Shown: positions 18,150 to 27,518, counted from the first letter of the stretch. The stretch is DNA of 64,000 nt from Geomesophilobacter sediminis (GCF_016458275.1 NZ_JAEMHM010000012.1:124001-188000), one strand, 5' to 3'. Translations and numbers: made by a program. Notes: generated by a model not told the origin, from the sequence alone.

Positions 18150-18958
18150 GAAAAGTGTCCGGTCAAAAGCGAGCCCAGAAGCTGCGCGCCGTTGTTTAAT
18201 CGCAGGAAAAGGAAAAACGCGGTCCAGCCGGCGACGAAGGCCGCCTCCGCCATACCGAAACGCCCGACGGTGCGGGTGGGAAAAGCCCCGCTGAAACCGC
18301 GCGCCAGCATGGCGCGGTGCACCCGTTCCGCCCGAAGCCAGGTGCGCAGCAAAAGGTGCCCGACCAGGCTGCCGTAGGTGGCGAGCGACGGGCGTTTGGC
18401 CCCGAAGGAACGGAGTTCCAGCGCCCGGGAGGCCTGCCCCCCCTCCTCGCCCAGGACGAAGATGTACCGGTACAGGAAATGGAGCTGCACCACGAACATC
18501 CCCGGCAGCCCCAGCCGCTCCAACGCGCTGCAGATGGCCGGAAAGCCGGTGAGCGCGAGGAGCACGAAGGCGGCGCCGACGGTGAGGGCGGCACGGACCA
18601 CGATCGAGGCACAAGAGATCCAACCGGCGCTGATCGCCAGCGGCCCCAACTGGAGCGCCACGGCGCGGTCGAACAGCGGGTTGAAAAGCCCGATGACCAG
18701 CGCAAAGGGACAGAGGAGCGCGACCTTTCGGGCGAGGTAGCCGGCCGGCAGGTTGCCGAGGCCGACGAGAATGGCCGGGAAGAGGAAGAAGGGGACCAGC
18801 GCGGAGAGCTCGTACCTGCCGAAGGAGACCACCGTCACGATGAACACGAAGGTGACGATCACCTTGGCGCGCGGATCGAGCCGGTGCAGCGCGGTATCGC
18901 CGGCGGCCAGCCGGTCCAGGCGTTTGAAGTCGAGGAGAGCCCCCTCAATCGAGGTCAT
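18146..18958 (-). CDS. cbiQ: Cobalt/nickel ECF transporter transmembrane protein
   Basis: CbiQ is the T component that couples the ATPase to the metal-binding CbiM subunit. Several hydrophobic helices are present, with the ECF coupling motifs ALELRSFGA and AMLARGFSG, the two Ala-Arg-Gly-type helices that contact CbiO. Counted from MTSIEGAL it has 270 residues; a Met at 19003 would add 15 and neither has a convincing ribosome binding site. It lies between cbiM and cbiO; the 254-bp gap to cbiM holds a dispersed repeat, so the operon may be split. Confidence 0.9.
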   Translation of the reverse strand: MTSIEGALLDFKRLDRLAAGDTALHRLDPRAKVIVTFVFIVTVVSFGRYELSALVPFFLFPAILVGLGNLPAGYLARKVALLCPFALVIGLFNPLFDRAVALQLGPLAISAGWISCASIVVRAALTVGAAFVLLALTGFPAICSALERLGLPGMFVVQLHFLYRYIFVLGEEGGQASRALELRSFGAKRPSLATYGSLVGHLLLRTWLRAERVHRAMLARGFSGAFPTRTVGRFGMAEAAFVAGWTAFFLFLRLNNGAQLLGSLLTGHFS

Positions 18959-19090
18959 AGAGAAGATTCCGGTATACGTGCGGAAAAGTTGGGTGGGAGT
19001 CACCCATCACCTTGCGGAGCCCCACTCTGGATCTACATCCGTGGCGCAACGACTATTTCTTTCGGTGTGTGGGACCTTTGCGGCCAACCC

Positions 19091-19173
19091 TGTGGGAGCG
19101 CCTTTCCAGGCGCGATCAACCACAACCGCTGCCGCCGCCACCGGCGGATCGCGCCAGGAATGGCGCTCCCACA
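19091..19173. repeat. Dispersed repeat, family C, complete copy
   Basis: Outer arms TGTGGGAGCGCCTTTCCAGG and CCAGGAATGGCGCTCCCACA flank a CCGCCGCCACCGGCGG core. It is the best-preserved copy of the ~83-bp element and lies between cbiM and cbiQ. Confidence 0.85.
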
Positions 19174-19212
19174 AAAAAAGGAGAGGTGGCGCTCAGGGCA
19201 GCCGGAGCCGAT

Positions 19213-20241
19213 TTAGATTTCAGGTTTGGTGCGCCGGCGACCTCGGAAGAGATAGGGGCAGAAACAAGCCACCGCCAGGGTCAAGACGGCGCCGACGACG
19301 CCGGCCACTCCGGTGCCGCTTCCGGCAGCGGTCGCTTTCTCCGATGCCGGGCCCGGTTCTTTCCGCGCCGGTGCCGGCAGCTGGTATCCGGACAGAAGCG
19401 CGGTCTTGTTTTGAACGGCGCCCAGCGCGGCGTGGACCCCGCTCGAAGCTTCCAGCTCGGTTTTCCCGGTCAGCTTCCCGACCGCCCATTCCAGCCCATC
19501 GGGGAGAACGGACGCATAACGGGAAAGCCCGCCCCCGACCAGGAGTGCGGCCACCAGAAACGCAAGGAGGACCCTTTTGCCCCCCAGATCGAAACGTCCC
19601 TCCAGCGATCCCCGCAACAGGTCCGGCCGCGCCTTTTGAGCCAGCCCCAGTACCGCAACGGTTACCAGCCCTTCCACCACGCCGATCGCCAGGTGGATCG
19701 GCTGCATCATCAGGAGAAAGGAAGCAAACGGAAGCGTCGCGATGCCGGAGCAGGTGGTCTCCAGGACGACGGCGAACGCGCCGAGCTGCAAAGCGACGAG
19801 TGCCGCGGCGAGAATCGCAACGTTGAGGCGCAGGCGGCCGGGCGCGTTGCCGGCAAGCCTCCGAAAAAGGGGAAACACCATGAAGGCCGGGACGAAAGCC
19901 ATATTGAAGATATTGCACCCCAGCGCCAGCAGCCCGCCATCGGCAAAGAACAGGGCCTGGACCACGAGGACCGAGGCGATGCTGAGGAACGCCGCGTGCG
20001 GGCCCAACAGGATGGTAAGGAGGATTCCACCCGCCAAGTGGCCGCTGGATCCCGTCCCGGGGATGGTGAAGTTGATCATCTGCGCCGCGAAAAGAAACGC
20101 GCCGAGCACCCCCATCAGGGGCGGAACGCGCTCGTCGAAATCACGTCGCAGCTTTGCCGAGCTATAGGCAAGGGTTGCCGCCGAGGTAGCCCACATCGTA
20201 CCTCCGACCGCCGGTGATAGCAGCGCATCCGCCATGTGCAT
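19213..20241 (-). CDS. cbiM: Cobalt/nickel ECF transporter substrate subunit (CbiM-CbiN fusion)
   Basis: CbiM binds the metal: the N-terminal MHMADALLS carries the conserved His2, and FTIPGTGSSGHLAGG holds another metal-ligand region. About seven helices follow to residue ~225. The C-terminal ~110 residues resemble CbiN/NikN: a helix, the PDGLEWAVGK motif and a final transmembrane segment (about 310-330). This makes a one-chain CbiMN with 342 residues. Cobalt versus nickel cannot be decided; no cobalamin riboswitch is visible in the 280 bp upstream. Confidence 0.9.
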   Translation of the reverse strand: MHMADALLSPAVGGTMWATSAATLAYSSAKLRRDFDERVPPLMGVLGAFLFAAQMINFTIPGTGSSGHLAGGILLTILLGPHAAFLSIASVLVVQALFFADGGLLALGCNIFNMAFVPAFMVFPLFRRLAGNAPGRLRLNVAILAAALVALQLGAFAVVLETTCSGIATLPFASFLLMMQPIHLAIGVVEGLVTVAVLGLAQKARPDLLRGSLEGRFDLGGKRVLLAFLVAALLVGGGLSRYASVLPDGLEWAVGKLTGKTELEASSGVHAALGAVQNKTALLSGYQLPAPARKEPGPASEKATAAGSGTGVAGVVGAVLTLAVACFCPYLFRGRRRTKPEI

Positions 20242-20301
20242 GACCGGTTCTCCTCATCCACCGGGCCGAGCGCGGGAACGTCCCGGAAACGGCCGTGGCA
20301 C

Positions 20302-20331
20302 AGCATATCCAGAGGGTGTACTGACTGTCAA
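20302..20331 (-). promoter_or_regulatory. Candidate promoter of cbiM
   Basis: On the minus strand, TTGACA (20326-20331) and TATGCT (20302-20307) are separated by 18 bp, about 60 bp before the cbiM start. Confidence 0.5.
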
Positions 20332-20520
20332 GGTGAAAGCAGTCTGAGCTGCCCTCCGGTGAGTATGTCGATTGCTCGTTCAGTAGCGTGATTGAGAAAA
20401 AAAAGTTTTCTTGACTATAAAAGCTTGCACATTAAAATATTTTCTGCTTTTCTGTCACCGGACGTTTCTGAAAGGATACTAATTGTCTGTTCCCCCAAAA
20501 TGAATAAGAAGGAGGCTGAC

Positions 20521-20724
20521 ATGAAGGGATTATCCGAACGAATCGTACTGGCTGCGATCATCCTCTCCTGCGGGTTCGTCATGCAAATGGGATCGAGGGC
20601 CGGGCACGCCGCAGCCGACCGCGACACCTTCCGCCCCGCCCCCCGCCACCTCGCCAAAGCGCGCCCCACCTGGCTTCCCAGCCCGCGCGTGCTGCAGAGC
20701 CTCGCCAAATCCACCAATCAATAG
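20521..20724 (+). CDS. Small exported peptide (67 aa)
   Basis: AAGAAGGAGG four bases upstream fixes the ATG at 20521. The first ~31 residues are a classic signal peptide (basic MKGLSER, hydrophobic IVLAAIILSCGFVM, cleavage near GHAAA). The remaining ~36 residues are basic and Pro-rich (RPAPRHLAKARPTWLPSPR) without Cys. Function unknown. It is the only rightward gene between the cbi operon and the P-type ATPase. Confidence 0.6.
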   Translation: MKGLSERIVLAAIILSCGFVMQMGSRAGHAAADRDTFRPAPRHLAKARPTWLPSPRVLQSLAKSTNQ

Positions 20725-20756
20725 CTTCATTCGCCGCAATCTGCATCCCACCTCGT

Positions 20757-23285
20757 TCAGCCACGCTTGTCGTGGCTGAACTTTTTGAAGAGCTCGAACC
20801 AGAGTACCGAGAGCACCCCCGCCCCCAGGCAGACCACCAGATCGTGTACGTGCAGCAGCGAGAAATGGAACAACATCCGCAGGACCGGGGTGTAGAGCAC
20901 CAGGGCTAAAAAGACGAGCGCGGCCCCGGTCACCCACCAAAGAGCCCGGTTCGCCGTTCCCAGGGTCGCCGCGATCGTCCTTTGCCAGGACCGGTTGGCC
21001 ATGATCAGCCCGATGTTGGCGACGATGAGCATGGTGAACGCGAGCGCCCGGGCTTCCGCCTCCCCTAGCCCCCGATACCATGCCCCAGCGAAGAGCGCCA
21101 GCACCACCACCAGGACGCTCAGCCCCTGCAGGACGCTCAGGATCAAGGTGCGCCGGGTGAAGATCTTTTCGTCCGGCGCGCGGGGCGGGCGCGACATCAC
21201 ATCGCTTTCCTCCGGTTCCATTTCGAAGACGATGGAGCAGGCCGGATCGATGATCAGCTCCAGAAAAACGATGTGCACCGGCATGAGGATCAAAGGCCAG
21301 CCGACCAGTACCGGCACCAGGGACAGGCCGGCGATCGGTACGTGGACCGCTATGGTATAGGACATCGCTTTTTTCAGGTTGTCGTAGATCCGCCGCCCCA
21401 GCTTCACCGCAGCTACGATCGAGGTGAAGTCATCGTTCAAAAGGACCAGGTCGGCCGCCTCGCGGGCGACGTCGGTCCCCCGTTTTCCCATCGCGATCCC
21501 GATGTGCGCCGCCTTCAAGGCCGGCGCATCGTTCACCCCGTCGCCGGTCATCGCCACGACCTCTCCGCGGGACTTCAGCGCCTGCACCAGGCGCAGCTTC
21601 TGGTCCGGGACCATCCGCGCGAAGATGCTGACCTCGCTTACCGCCGTCGCGAGTGCCGCATCATCCATCTCCTGCAGCTCCGGGCCGGTCACCACCCGGT
21701 CCGACGGCCGCAGCCCGATCTCCTCGGCAATGGAAAGCGCGGTACCCGGGTAGTCGCCGGTGATCATGATGACGCGGATGCCGGCAGCATAGCATTCGGC
21801 AATCGCATCGGGAACCTGGGGCCGTATCGGGTCGGAGAGAGCCACCAGGCCGAGGAACTCGAAGTCGTAGTCATGTTGCCCGGCCGGCAGGGTCTTTTCG
21901 GTGAAGCAGGCCCGGGCCACCCCGAGCACCCGCAGCCCTTCGTCGGCCATTGCATTGGCATCGGCCACCACGCCGGCGGTCGCCGCAGCATCCAGATGGC
22001 AAAGGTCCGCCACCACCTCGGGGGCCCCCTTGGCGGCGATGACAAAGTCCTCTCCCTCCGGGGACCTCCAGACGTGCGACATGGCGAGCAGGTCCCGGGA
22101 GAGCGGATACTCCCGCACCAGGAGCCAGTCGTCGTGGAGGTGCTCGGTGCTCGCCAGGTAGACCTTGCCGAAATCCCGGATGGCGTGCTCCATCGGGTCG
22201 AAGGGCTCCTTCTGGCTGGCCAGCATGGCAAACTCGATCAGCACGTGCCGGTCATCCGGATCGCCTTCGGCCCGCTCCGGATCGGGGGTCACCGCGACCC
22301 CTCCGGCGCAGATTTTTCTCAGCGCCATCCGGTTTTGGGTGATGGTCCCGGTCTTGTCCACGCAGAGAACCGTCGCCGAACCGAGCGCCTCCACCGCCGG
22401 GATCCGTCGGGTCAGTACGTCGCGCCGCGCGATGCGCCAAGCGCCGATGGCGAGGAAGATGGTCAGGATCACCGGGAACTCTTCTGGGAGCACGGCCATC
22501 GCCAAGGCGATCCCGGCGAGGATCCCTCCGGGCCAGTCCCGGTAGGTGATGCCGTAGGCAATGGCGACCACGACGCAAAGCGCGCTGCCGACCATGGCCA
22601 GCCGCCGGACCAGGCGACCGGTTTCCCGTTTGAGCGGGGAGTCTTCCTCCTCCAGCACGGCAATGGTTTTCCCGATCTTCCCCAGCGCCGTATCGACACC
22701 GGTTGCCGTTACCCGCGCCACCCCCTGCCCCTGAACCACCAGACAACCGGAATACACTTTCGCCTCTTCCGCCCCCCTCCCCTCCTCGGCGAACTTCCGA
22801 ACCGGTACCGATTCTCCGGTCAGAAGCGACTCGTCGACACTCAGGGTGGAGGTGGAAAGGACGAGACCGTCGGCGGGAACGCGGTCCCCCTCCGCCAGGA
22901 CCACCAGGTCCCCCACCACCACCTCGCGCCCCGGAATGCGCCGCTGCTTGCCTTCGCGCACCACCAGGGCCCGCGGACTGGAAAGATCGCGCAATGCCTC
23001 CAGGGTCCGCTCGGTCTTCCGCTCCTGGAAAAAGGTGATCCCCATGATCACCAGGACAAATCCGAGGAGCATGAGGGCTTCCTGCACGTCCCCCAAAATG
23101 AGGTAGACGGTGCCGCAGGCCACGAGCAGCAGGAACATCGGCTCGGTGGCAACCCCGGCAACGATCGCAAAGACACTGCGTTTCCCGGCGGTAGGGAGCT
23201 CGTTGTAGCCGTTTTCCAGCAGCAGGCGCTCCGCCTGCTCCTCGGTAAGACCCGTTGCAGTTTCACCTTCGAGCGATCCGGACAT
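20757..23285 (-). CDS. P-type cation-transporting ATPase with a PEEFP motif
   Basis: This 842-residue P2-like pump starts at MSGSLEGE, preceded by GAGG; an ATG five codons earlier lacks a box. Family elements are the actuator loop LTGES, the phosphorylated Asp310 in CVDKTGT, the nucleotide/hinge segment MTGDGVNDAPALK, and ten membrane helices. The M4 ion-binding motif is PEEFP (267-271) instead of the PEGLP of SERCA-type Ca2+ pumps; the extra Glu may alter ion choice. M6 reads LELIIDPACSIVFEMEP. Substrate could be Ca2+, Mn2+ or another cation. It stands alone. Confidence 0.88.
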   Translation of the reverse strand: MSGSLEGETATGLTEEQAERLLLENGYNELPTAGKRSVFAIVAGVATEPMFLLLVACGTVYLILGDVQEALMLLGFVLVIMGITFFQERKTERTLEALRDLSSPRALVVREGKQRRIPGREVVVGDLVVLAEGDRVPADGLVLSTSTLSVDESLLTGESVPVRKFAEEGRGAEEAKVYSGCLVVQGQGVARVTATGVDTALGKIGKTIAVLEEEDSPLKRETGRLVRRLAMVGSALCVVVAIAYGITYRDWPGGILAGIALAMAVLPEEFPVILTIFLAIGAWRIARRDVLTRRIPAVEALGSATVLCVDKTGTITQNRMALRKICAGGVAVTPDPERAEGDPDDRHVLIEFAMLASQKEPFDPMEHAIRDFGKVYLASTEHLHDDWLLVREYPLSRDLLAMSHVWRSPEGEDFVIAAKGAPEVVADLCHLDAAATAGVVADANAMADEGLRVLGVARACFTEKTLPAGQHDYDFEFLGLVALSDPIRPQVPDAIAECYAAGIRVIMITGDYPGTALSIAEEIGLRPSDRVVTGPELQEMDDAALATAVSEVSIFARMVPDQKLRLVQALKSRGEVVAMTGDGVNDAPALKAAHIGIAMGKRGTDVAREAADLVLLNDDFTSIVAAVKLGRRIYDNLKKAMSYTIAVHVPIAGLSLVPVLVGWPLILMPVHIVFLELIIDPACSIVFEMEPEESDVMSRPPRAPDEKIFTRRTLILSVLQGLSVLVVVLALFAGAWYRGLGEAEARALAFTMLIVANIGLIMANRSWQRTIAATLGTANRALWWVTGAALVFLALVLYTPVLRMLFHFSLLHVHDLVVCLGAGVLSVLWFELFKKFSHDKRG

Positions 23286-23577
23286 TACGCTTCCTCGCAT
23301 TTTCGGACCGGAAGATGGCGGTCCGGTAGGTTTTAACTGACGCTTCCGTAGCGTTAATTCCTGTTAGTTACGAGTTGTTGAGAAGAGCATGGGACAATTT
23401 GTCACTGGTATGTCAAAAAAACACAAAGATGAGAGGATGTTGAACTAATTAAAGCCAAAACGTTTCTTTCCAATTCTATCACTAAACGTTAATGTAAAAA
23501 TGTCTCAAGTTTGATGCTCGTCAGGTCGAAACCTCCAGTAAAGGGAACTAAACCCAGTAAGGCTTCAGGAGGAACTG
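23286..23577. other. Divergent intergenic region, no gene seen
   Basis: About 290 bp of AT-richer DNA separates the divergent ATPase and chemoreceptor genes. CTTCAGGAGGAACTG at its end is the ribosome binding site of the chemoreceptor. I see no convincing promoter, c-di-GMP riboswitch or repeat. Confidence 0.4.
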
Positions 23578-25122
23578 ATGTTATTGGTATTTTTCAATGG
23601 TGCTCTCATCCTGCTTGCCGTCATTCTCGTGACGGTTTTCAACAGTGGCAGCATTCCGGTCGCCTTCGGAGTCGGGATCGTGCTGCTGTTTCTTTCCGCT
23701 CTGCTCAACGCGATTTTGGGGCGCGGCAGATCCGGCAAAGGGCTCGGCCAAGTGGTCTCCGCCCTGGAACGCGCGGCTGCCGGCGACCTGTCGGTACGTG
23801 TCGAGGTGAACGGTAACCCCGAGGTGGCCCGGCTCGGCTCCGCGTTCAATACCATGATGGACGGTTGGAACACCACCATGCGCAAGTTCTTCACCGTCAC
23901 CGACCTGGTGCGCGACTCCGTCACCCTGGTTCGCAGCACCACCGACGCCATGACGCAGGCCGCCGAAGATGTCGCCATGCAGGCGAGCACCATCGCCACC
24001 GCCAGCGAAGAGATGTCCGCCACCTCCAGCGACATCGCGCGCAACTGCCTCTTTGCCGCCGAGAACGCCCACAAGGCAACCGAGGAAACCACCACCGGCG
24101 CCGAAACGGTACAAAAAAGCTCCCGGCTCATGGAAAACATCGCCGACCGCGTCGTCTCCACCTCGACCACCGTCGCCGGGCTGGGCCAGCGTTCGGACCA
24201 GATCGGGGCCATTGCCGGGACCATCGAGGACATCGCCGACCAGACCAACCTCCTGGCGCTGAACGCCGCCATCGAGGCCGCCCGCGCCGGAGAGACCGGC
24301 CGCGGCTTCGCGGTCGTGGCCGACGAGGTGCGAGCCCTCGCGGAACGGACCACGAAGGCAACCAAAGAGATCGACTCGATGATCCGCTCCATCCAGAGCG
24401 AGACCAAGACCGCGGTCGGCTCCATGTCCGAAGGTGTCGAGCAGGTCAAGATGGGAACCGCGGAGACCCAGCGCTCCGGCGAGATGCTTGAGGGGATCCT
24501 CGGCATGATCAACGACCTGACCATGCAGATCAGCCAGATCGCCACCGCCGCGGAGGAGCAGACCGCGACCACCCACGAGATCACCCAGAACATCCAGCTC
24601 ATCACCTCGGTAGTCGGCGACAACGTCGCCAGCGCCCGCGAGACCAGCGCCGCCACCGACAAACTCGCCCAGCAGGTGGACGAACTGCATGACCTGGTGA
24701 GCCACTTCAAGCTCACCGACGCCATGGTATGGGACTCCAGCTTCAGCGTCTCTATCCCGACCATCGACGAGCAGCACAAGAAACTCTTTGCCATGGTGAA
24801 CGAGCTGAGCGATGCCATGCAGCAGAAAAGGTCCAAAGACGCCATCGGCTCCGTGCTGCAGCGCCTGATCGAATATACCGGCTCGCACTTCGGGCAGGAG
24901 GAGGATTTCTTCCGCCGGACCGGGTACCCCGAGGAATCCCGCCACTGCCAGCTCCACAAGGACCTGGTGCAGCAGGTGCTTGAGCTCCAGAGAAAGTTCA
25001 ATTCCGGCGAAACCCTGCTCACCCACGACGTGGTCACCTTCCTTCAGGACTGGCTGGTGCGCCATATCAAGGGAGAAGACAAACGCTATACCAGTCACCT
25101 GACCTCGAACGGGATCAGGTAA
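23578..25122 (+). CDS. Chemotaxis transducer with C-terminal hemerythrin domain
   Basis: The 514-residue protein begins with two adjacent transmembrane helices (about 4-22 and 28-47) joined by about five residues, so there is no periplasmic sensor. HAMP (about 50-103) and a long methyl-accepting signalling coiled coil follow, with the hairpin tip [19 protein letters not shown]. From about residue 385 comes a bacteriohemerythrin domain with di-iron ligands in [26 protein letters not shown] and [12 protein letters not shown]. It should sense O2 in the cytoplasm and signal to CheA. The start has AGGAGG; a strong terminator follows. Confidence 0.92.
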   Translation: MLLVFFNGALILLAVILVTVFNSGSIPVAFGVGIVLLFLSALLNAILGRGRSGKGLGQVVSALERAAAGDLSVRVEVNGNPEVARLGSAFNTMMDGWNTTMRKFFTVTDLVRDSVTLVRSTTDAMTQAAEDVAMQASTIATASEEMSATSSDIARNCLFAAENAHKATEETTTGAETVQKSSRLMENIADRVVSTSTTVAGLGQRSDQIGAIAGTIEDIADQTNLLALNAAIEAARAGETGRGFAVVADEVRALAERTTKATKEIDSMIRSIQSETKTAVGSMSEGVEQVKMGTAETQRSGEMLEGILGMINDLTMQISQIATAAEEQTATTHEITQNIQLITSVVGDNVASARETSAATDKLAQQVDELHDLVSHFKLTDAMVWDSSFSVSIPTIDEQHKKLFAMVNELSDAMQQKRSKDAIGSVLQRLIEYTGSHFGQEEDFFRRTGYPEESRHCQLHKDLVQQVLELQRKFNSGETLLTHDVVTFLQDWLVRHIKGEDKRYTSHLTSNGIR

Positions 25123-25146
25123 GAATACCGGCAGGATTTACACGCA

Positions 25147-25187
25147 AACGGGGGATGCAGCTGATGCTGCATCCCCCGTTTTTTTTC
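25147..25187 (+). terminator. Strong rho-independent terminator
   Basis: The perfect 15-bp arms AACGGGGGATGCAGC and GCTGCATCCCCCGTT with a TGAT loop are followed by seven further T, directly after the chemoreceptor gene. Confidence 0.95.
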
Positions 25188-25218
25188 AGTTATCCCCCAA
25201 ACCTGGATCAGTCCTTTG

Positions 25219-25300
25219 ATCCCCCCTTTGCCAAAGGGGGACTTCAAACCACCGCTTTAGACCGGCACGCAAATCGCGCCCCGGAAAGGGGCTCCCGCAG
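25219..25300. repeat. Dispersed repeats D and C
   Basis: 25219-25248 is a family D palindrome (CCCCCCTTTGCCAAAGGGGG). 25271-25300 is a family C half-element (GCGCCCCGGAAAGGGGCTCCC without its partner arm). Confidence 0.7.
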
Positions 25301-25329
25301 CACCGGTCCGCTCCGCCGGCGCCGTCTCG

Positions 25330-26115
25330 TTACATCAGCTCACCTCTCCGTATCGTCCAGAAGTCGTCGGAAAGGTTGCGATCCGAGAGGTAGGCGTACG
25401 GGAGGGTGAAGTACCCCTTCATCCCCCACCCCGTCCCCCACGAATTGCGGATGATGAACCGCTTGCTCGCGTCATCGTAGCCGACCGCCATCACCGCATG
25501 GCCTCCCAGCTGCTTTTCCCCGTGCTCCGGCAGGTTAGCCGTCCCGGTCTTCGCCACCTGCGCCGACTCGAAGCTCTCGTAGACCGAGAAACCGAAAACG
25601 AAGGGGAACCCGGAGGCGAGGCAGGCCCGCATCTCGTCGACGGTGTTGAGGCGCGCGTAGGAGAGGATCTGGTGTTTGGCCGCTTCGGTATAGCATCCCT
25701 TGGGCGGCTTCTTGGTGTAGCTGGCAATGTTGTAGGGCCAGTTTGGCTCCGCGCAGACCCCGATCTTGGCCAGGGTCTTGATGCCGTCCCGGATCATGGC
25801 ACCGGAGTCGGAGTTGACCGTCCCCTCCACGGCCCGCTCGTTGTAGTAGATGAAGAGCCGGCTCATCTCGAGGTAGGGAACCTTGTCCTTAACCTCCAGA
25901 AATTCCAACGCGCCGGCCAGGGCGTTTGCCGTACAGCTCCCCAGCTCCCCCTGGTTTTCCACCGGGGAGCAGTAAGGACGCAGATCGACCAGGGTCGGCA
26001 GCTGCGGCGGAAGCGGCCGGATCGCCCCGTACATCTTGTCGCGATTGTCGGGAAGATCGGGAGTCCAGCCGTAGCGGGATTTTCTGGCTTGGGGAACGGT
26101 GCGCTGGGTTATCAT
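25330..26115 (-). CDS. Papain-like (C1 family) cysteine protease, apparently cytoplasmic
   Basis: From the ATG at 26115, with AAAGGAG upstream, the protein has 261 residues. The papain triad is complete: Gln55 and Cys61 in ENQGELGSCTANA, His206 in GGHAVMAVGYDD and Asn224 in IRNSWGTGWG. A longer frame begins 48 codons upstream without a signal. There is no signal peptide and only about 35 residues before the mature-like domain (WTPDLPDNRD is typical of bacterial C1 homologues), so no classical propeptide. Its substrate is unknown. It is monocistronic, with repeats downstream. Confidence 0.88.
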   Translation of the reverse strand: MITQRTVPQARKSRYGWTPDLPDNRDKMYGAIRPLPPQLPTLVDLRPYCSPVENQGELGSCTANALAGALEFLEVKDKVPYLEMSRLFIYYNERAVEGTVNSDSGAMIRDGIKTLAKIGVCAEPNWPYNIASYTKKPPKGCYTEAAKHQILSYARLNTVDEMRACLASGFPFVFGFSVYESFESAQVAKTGTANLPEHGEKQLGGHAVMAVGYDDASKRFIIRNSWGTGWGMKGYFTLPYAYLSDRNLSDDFWTIRRGELM

Positions 26116-26346
26116 GGCTCTCTCCTTTGGGCATTGGGCTGAAGCTCCCGAATCGGGAACTCCGCAATTAAAGCATTCCAATACTACAAATGAGCGCACC
26201 TTTTGCAATGCATAAGTTACAGGAGGAGCATCGGTATCTGCTATGCCAGTCCCCGCCAATCACTCAAGGGTGCATAACCATTTACCTGTTCTCCTTAACT
26301 TCATTTTCTGTTACATTCGGGCTATTCCATATCCCGAGAGGTGCCC

Positions 26347-27303
26347 ATGTCCGAGAAGACCGCCCTCCTTTTGCTCCAGATGGGGGGACCCGACTCCATC
26401 GACGCAGTGAAGCCGTTTCTGCTCAACCTCTTCACCGACCGCGACATCATGAAGATCGGCCCCGCCTTCCTGCAGCCGTTCATCGCCCGGCGCATCGTCA
26501 AGAAGCGGGCACCGAAGGTCGAAGGGTACTACCGCGAAATCGGCGGCAAGTCCCCGATCCGGGAACTGACCGAGGCGCAGGGCCGCGGACTCCAGGAACT
26601 TTTGGGGCCGGGATACCGATCCTTCGTCGCCATGCGCTACTCCCGCCCCTCCACCCTGGAGGCGCTCTCGGCAATCAAGAAGGAAGGGATCTCCAAGGTC
26701 GTCGCCCTCTCCCTCTACCCGCACTATTCCCGGGCTACCACCGGCTCCAGCGTCAACGAGCTGCAGCGCATCCTGAAGGAATCCAAGGTCAAGTTCTCGG
26801 TCACCTACATCGACCGGTACTACGACCACCCGCTCTACATCGAGGCGCTGGCCGAGAAGGTCCAGCAGGGACTGACGGCCTTCCCGGATCCGAAGAAAGT
26901 CCAGATCGTATTTTCCGCCCACGCGCTGCCCCAGTCGTTCATCGACGAGGGGGACCCCTACCTGGCCCACATCCAGGAGACGGTGCGCCTGGTGATGGAG
27001 CGGATCGGCGACCAAGCCCCCCACCAGCTCTGCTTCCAGTCCAAGGTGGGGAAGGTGAAGTGGCTGGAGCCTTCCACCGGGGACATGATGAAATCATTGG
27101 CCGCGCAGGGGTGCAAGGACATCCTGATGGTCCCGCTCTCCTTCGTGTCCGACCACATCGAAACCCTGCACGAAATCGACATCCAGTACGCGGAAGAGGC
27201 ACGGGAGCTCGGCATCGAGCGCTTCGTGCGCTCGGAGTCTTTGAACAACTCGCCCCGCTTCCTTGCCTGCCTGGCCGATCTGGTGCAAAAGGCAGAGAAA
27301 TAG
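26347..27303 (+). CDS. hemH: Ferrochelatase
   Basis: HemH inserts Fe2+ into protoporphyrin IX, the last step of protoheme synthesis, which is needed for the cytochromes and oxidase here. The 318 residues show the N-terminal [11 protein letters not shown], the porphyrin/iron His in [10 protein letters not shown] and the acidic helix [14 protein letters not shown]. The start chosen is ATG 26347 with GAGAGG five bases upstream; GTG at 26341 is less likely. Its stop overlaps the next small gene by one base (TAGTG). Confidence 0.95.
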   Translation: MSEKTALLLLQMGGPDSIDAVKPFLLNLFTDRDIMKIGPAFLQPFIARRIVKKRAPKVEGYYREIGGKSPIRELTEAQGRGLQELLGPGYRSFVAMRYSRPSTLEALSAIKKEGISKVVALSLYPHYSRATTGSSVNELQRILKESKVKFSVTYIDRYYDHPLYIEALAEKVQQGLTAFPDPKKVQIVFSAHALPQSFIDEGDPYLAHIQETVRLVMERIGDQAPHQLCFQSKVGKVKWLEPSTGDMMKSLAAQGCKDILMVPLSFVSDHIETLHEIDIQYAEEARELGIERFVRSESLNNSPRFLACLADLVQKAEK

Positions 27304-27482
27304 TGAAAACCTGCACCATCTGTAAGGCCGAATTCGACGAAAACGAGCCGCGCACCCTCTACGGGGAAGCCGGGGAATGGCTCGCCCAGGAGATGTGGGA
27401 CGACGCCGGTGAGCTCTGCATGAGCTGCCTCGAAAACCGTGCCCGGCTCTCCATGATGTACTGCCACGAAATGAATCGCTGA
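27303..27482 (+). CDS. Small zinc-ribbon-like protein coupled to hemH (59 aa)
   Basis: The GTG start shares its first base with the hemH stop, so translation is probably coupled. The protein has two CxxC knuckles (Cys4/Cys7 in CTIC and Cys39/Cys42 in CMSC) and a further Cys54. Between them is an acidic, Trp-containing helix. The layout fits a zinc ribbon or a small metal-handling protein. No family is recognised. A terminator follows immediately, so it is a two-gene unit with hemH. Confidence 0.7.
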   Translation: MKTCTICKAEFDENEPRTLYGEAGEWLAQEMWDDAGELCMSCLENRARLSMMYCHEMNR

Positions 27483-27486
27483 ACCT

Positions 27487-27518
27487 GCGGCCCCCCATGT
27501 GAGGGGCCGCTCGCTTTT
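27487..27518 (+). terminator. Rho-independent terminator after hemH unit
   Basis: An 8-bp perfect stem, GCGGCCCC/GGGGCCGC, with an 8-base loop is followed by TCGCTTTT. Confidence 0.75.

Noticed and set aside
20242-20520. Cobalamin riboswitch upstream of cbiM
   Set aside because: I looked for a B12-box-like segment and the surrounding stems but saw neither; only a plausible promoter is visible.
26190-27302. Long Arg/Pro-rich frame overlapping hemH
   Set aside because: It is the out-of-frame shadow of hemH; only its last 59 codons (27303-27482) are a credible separate gene.
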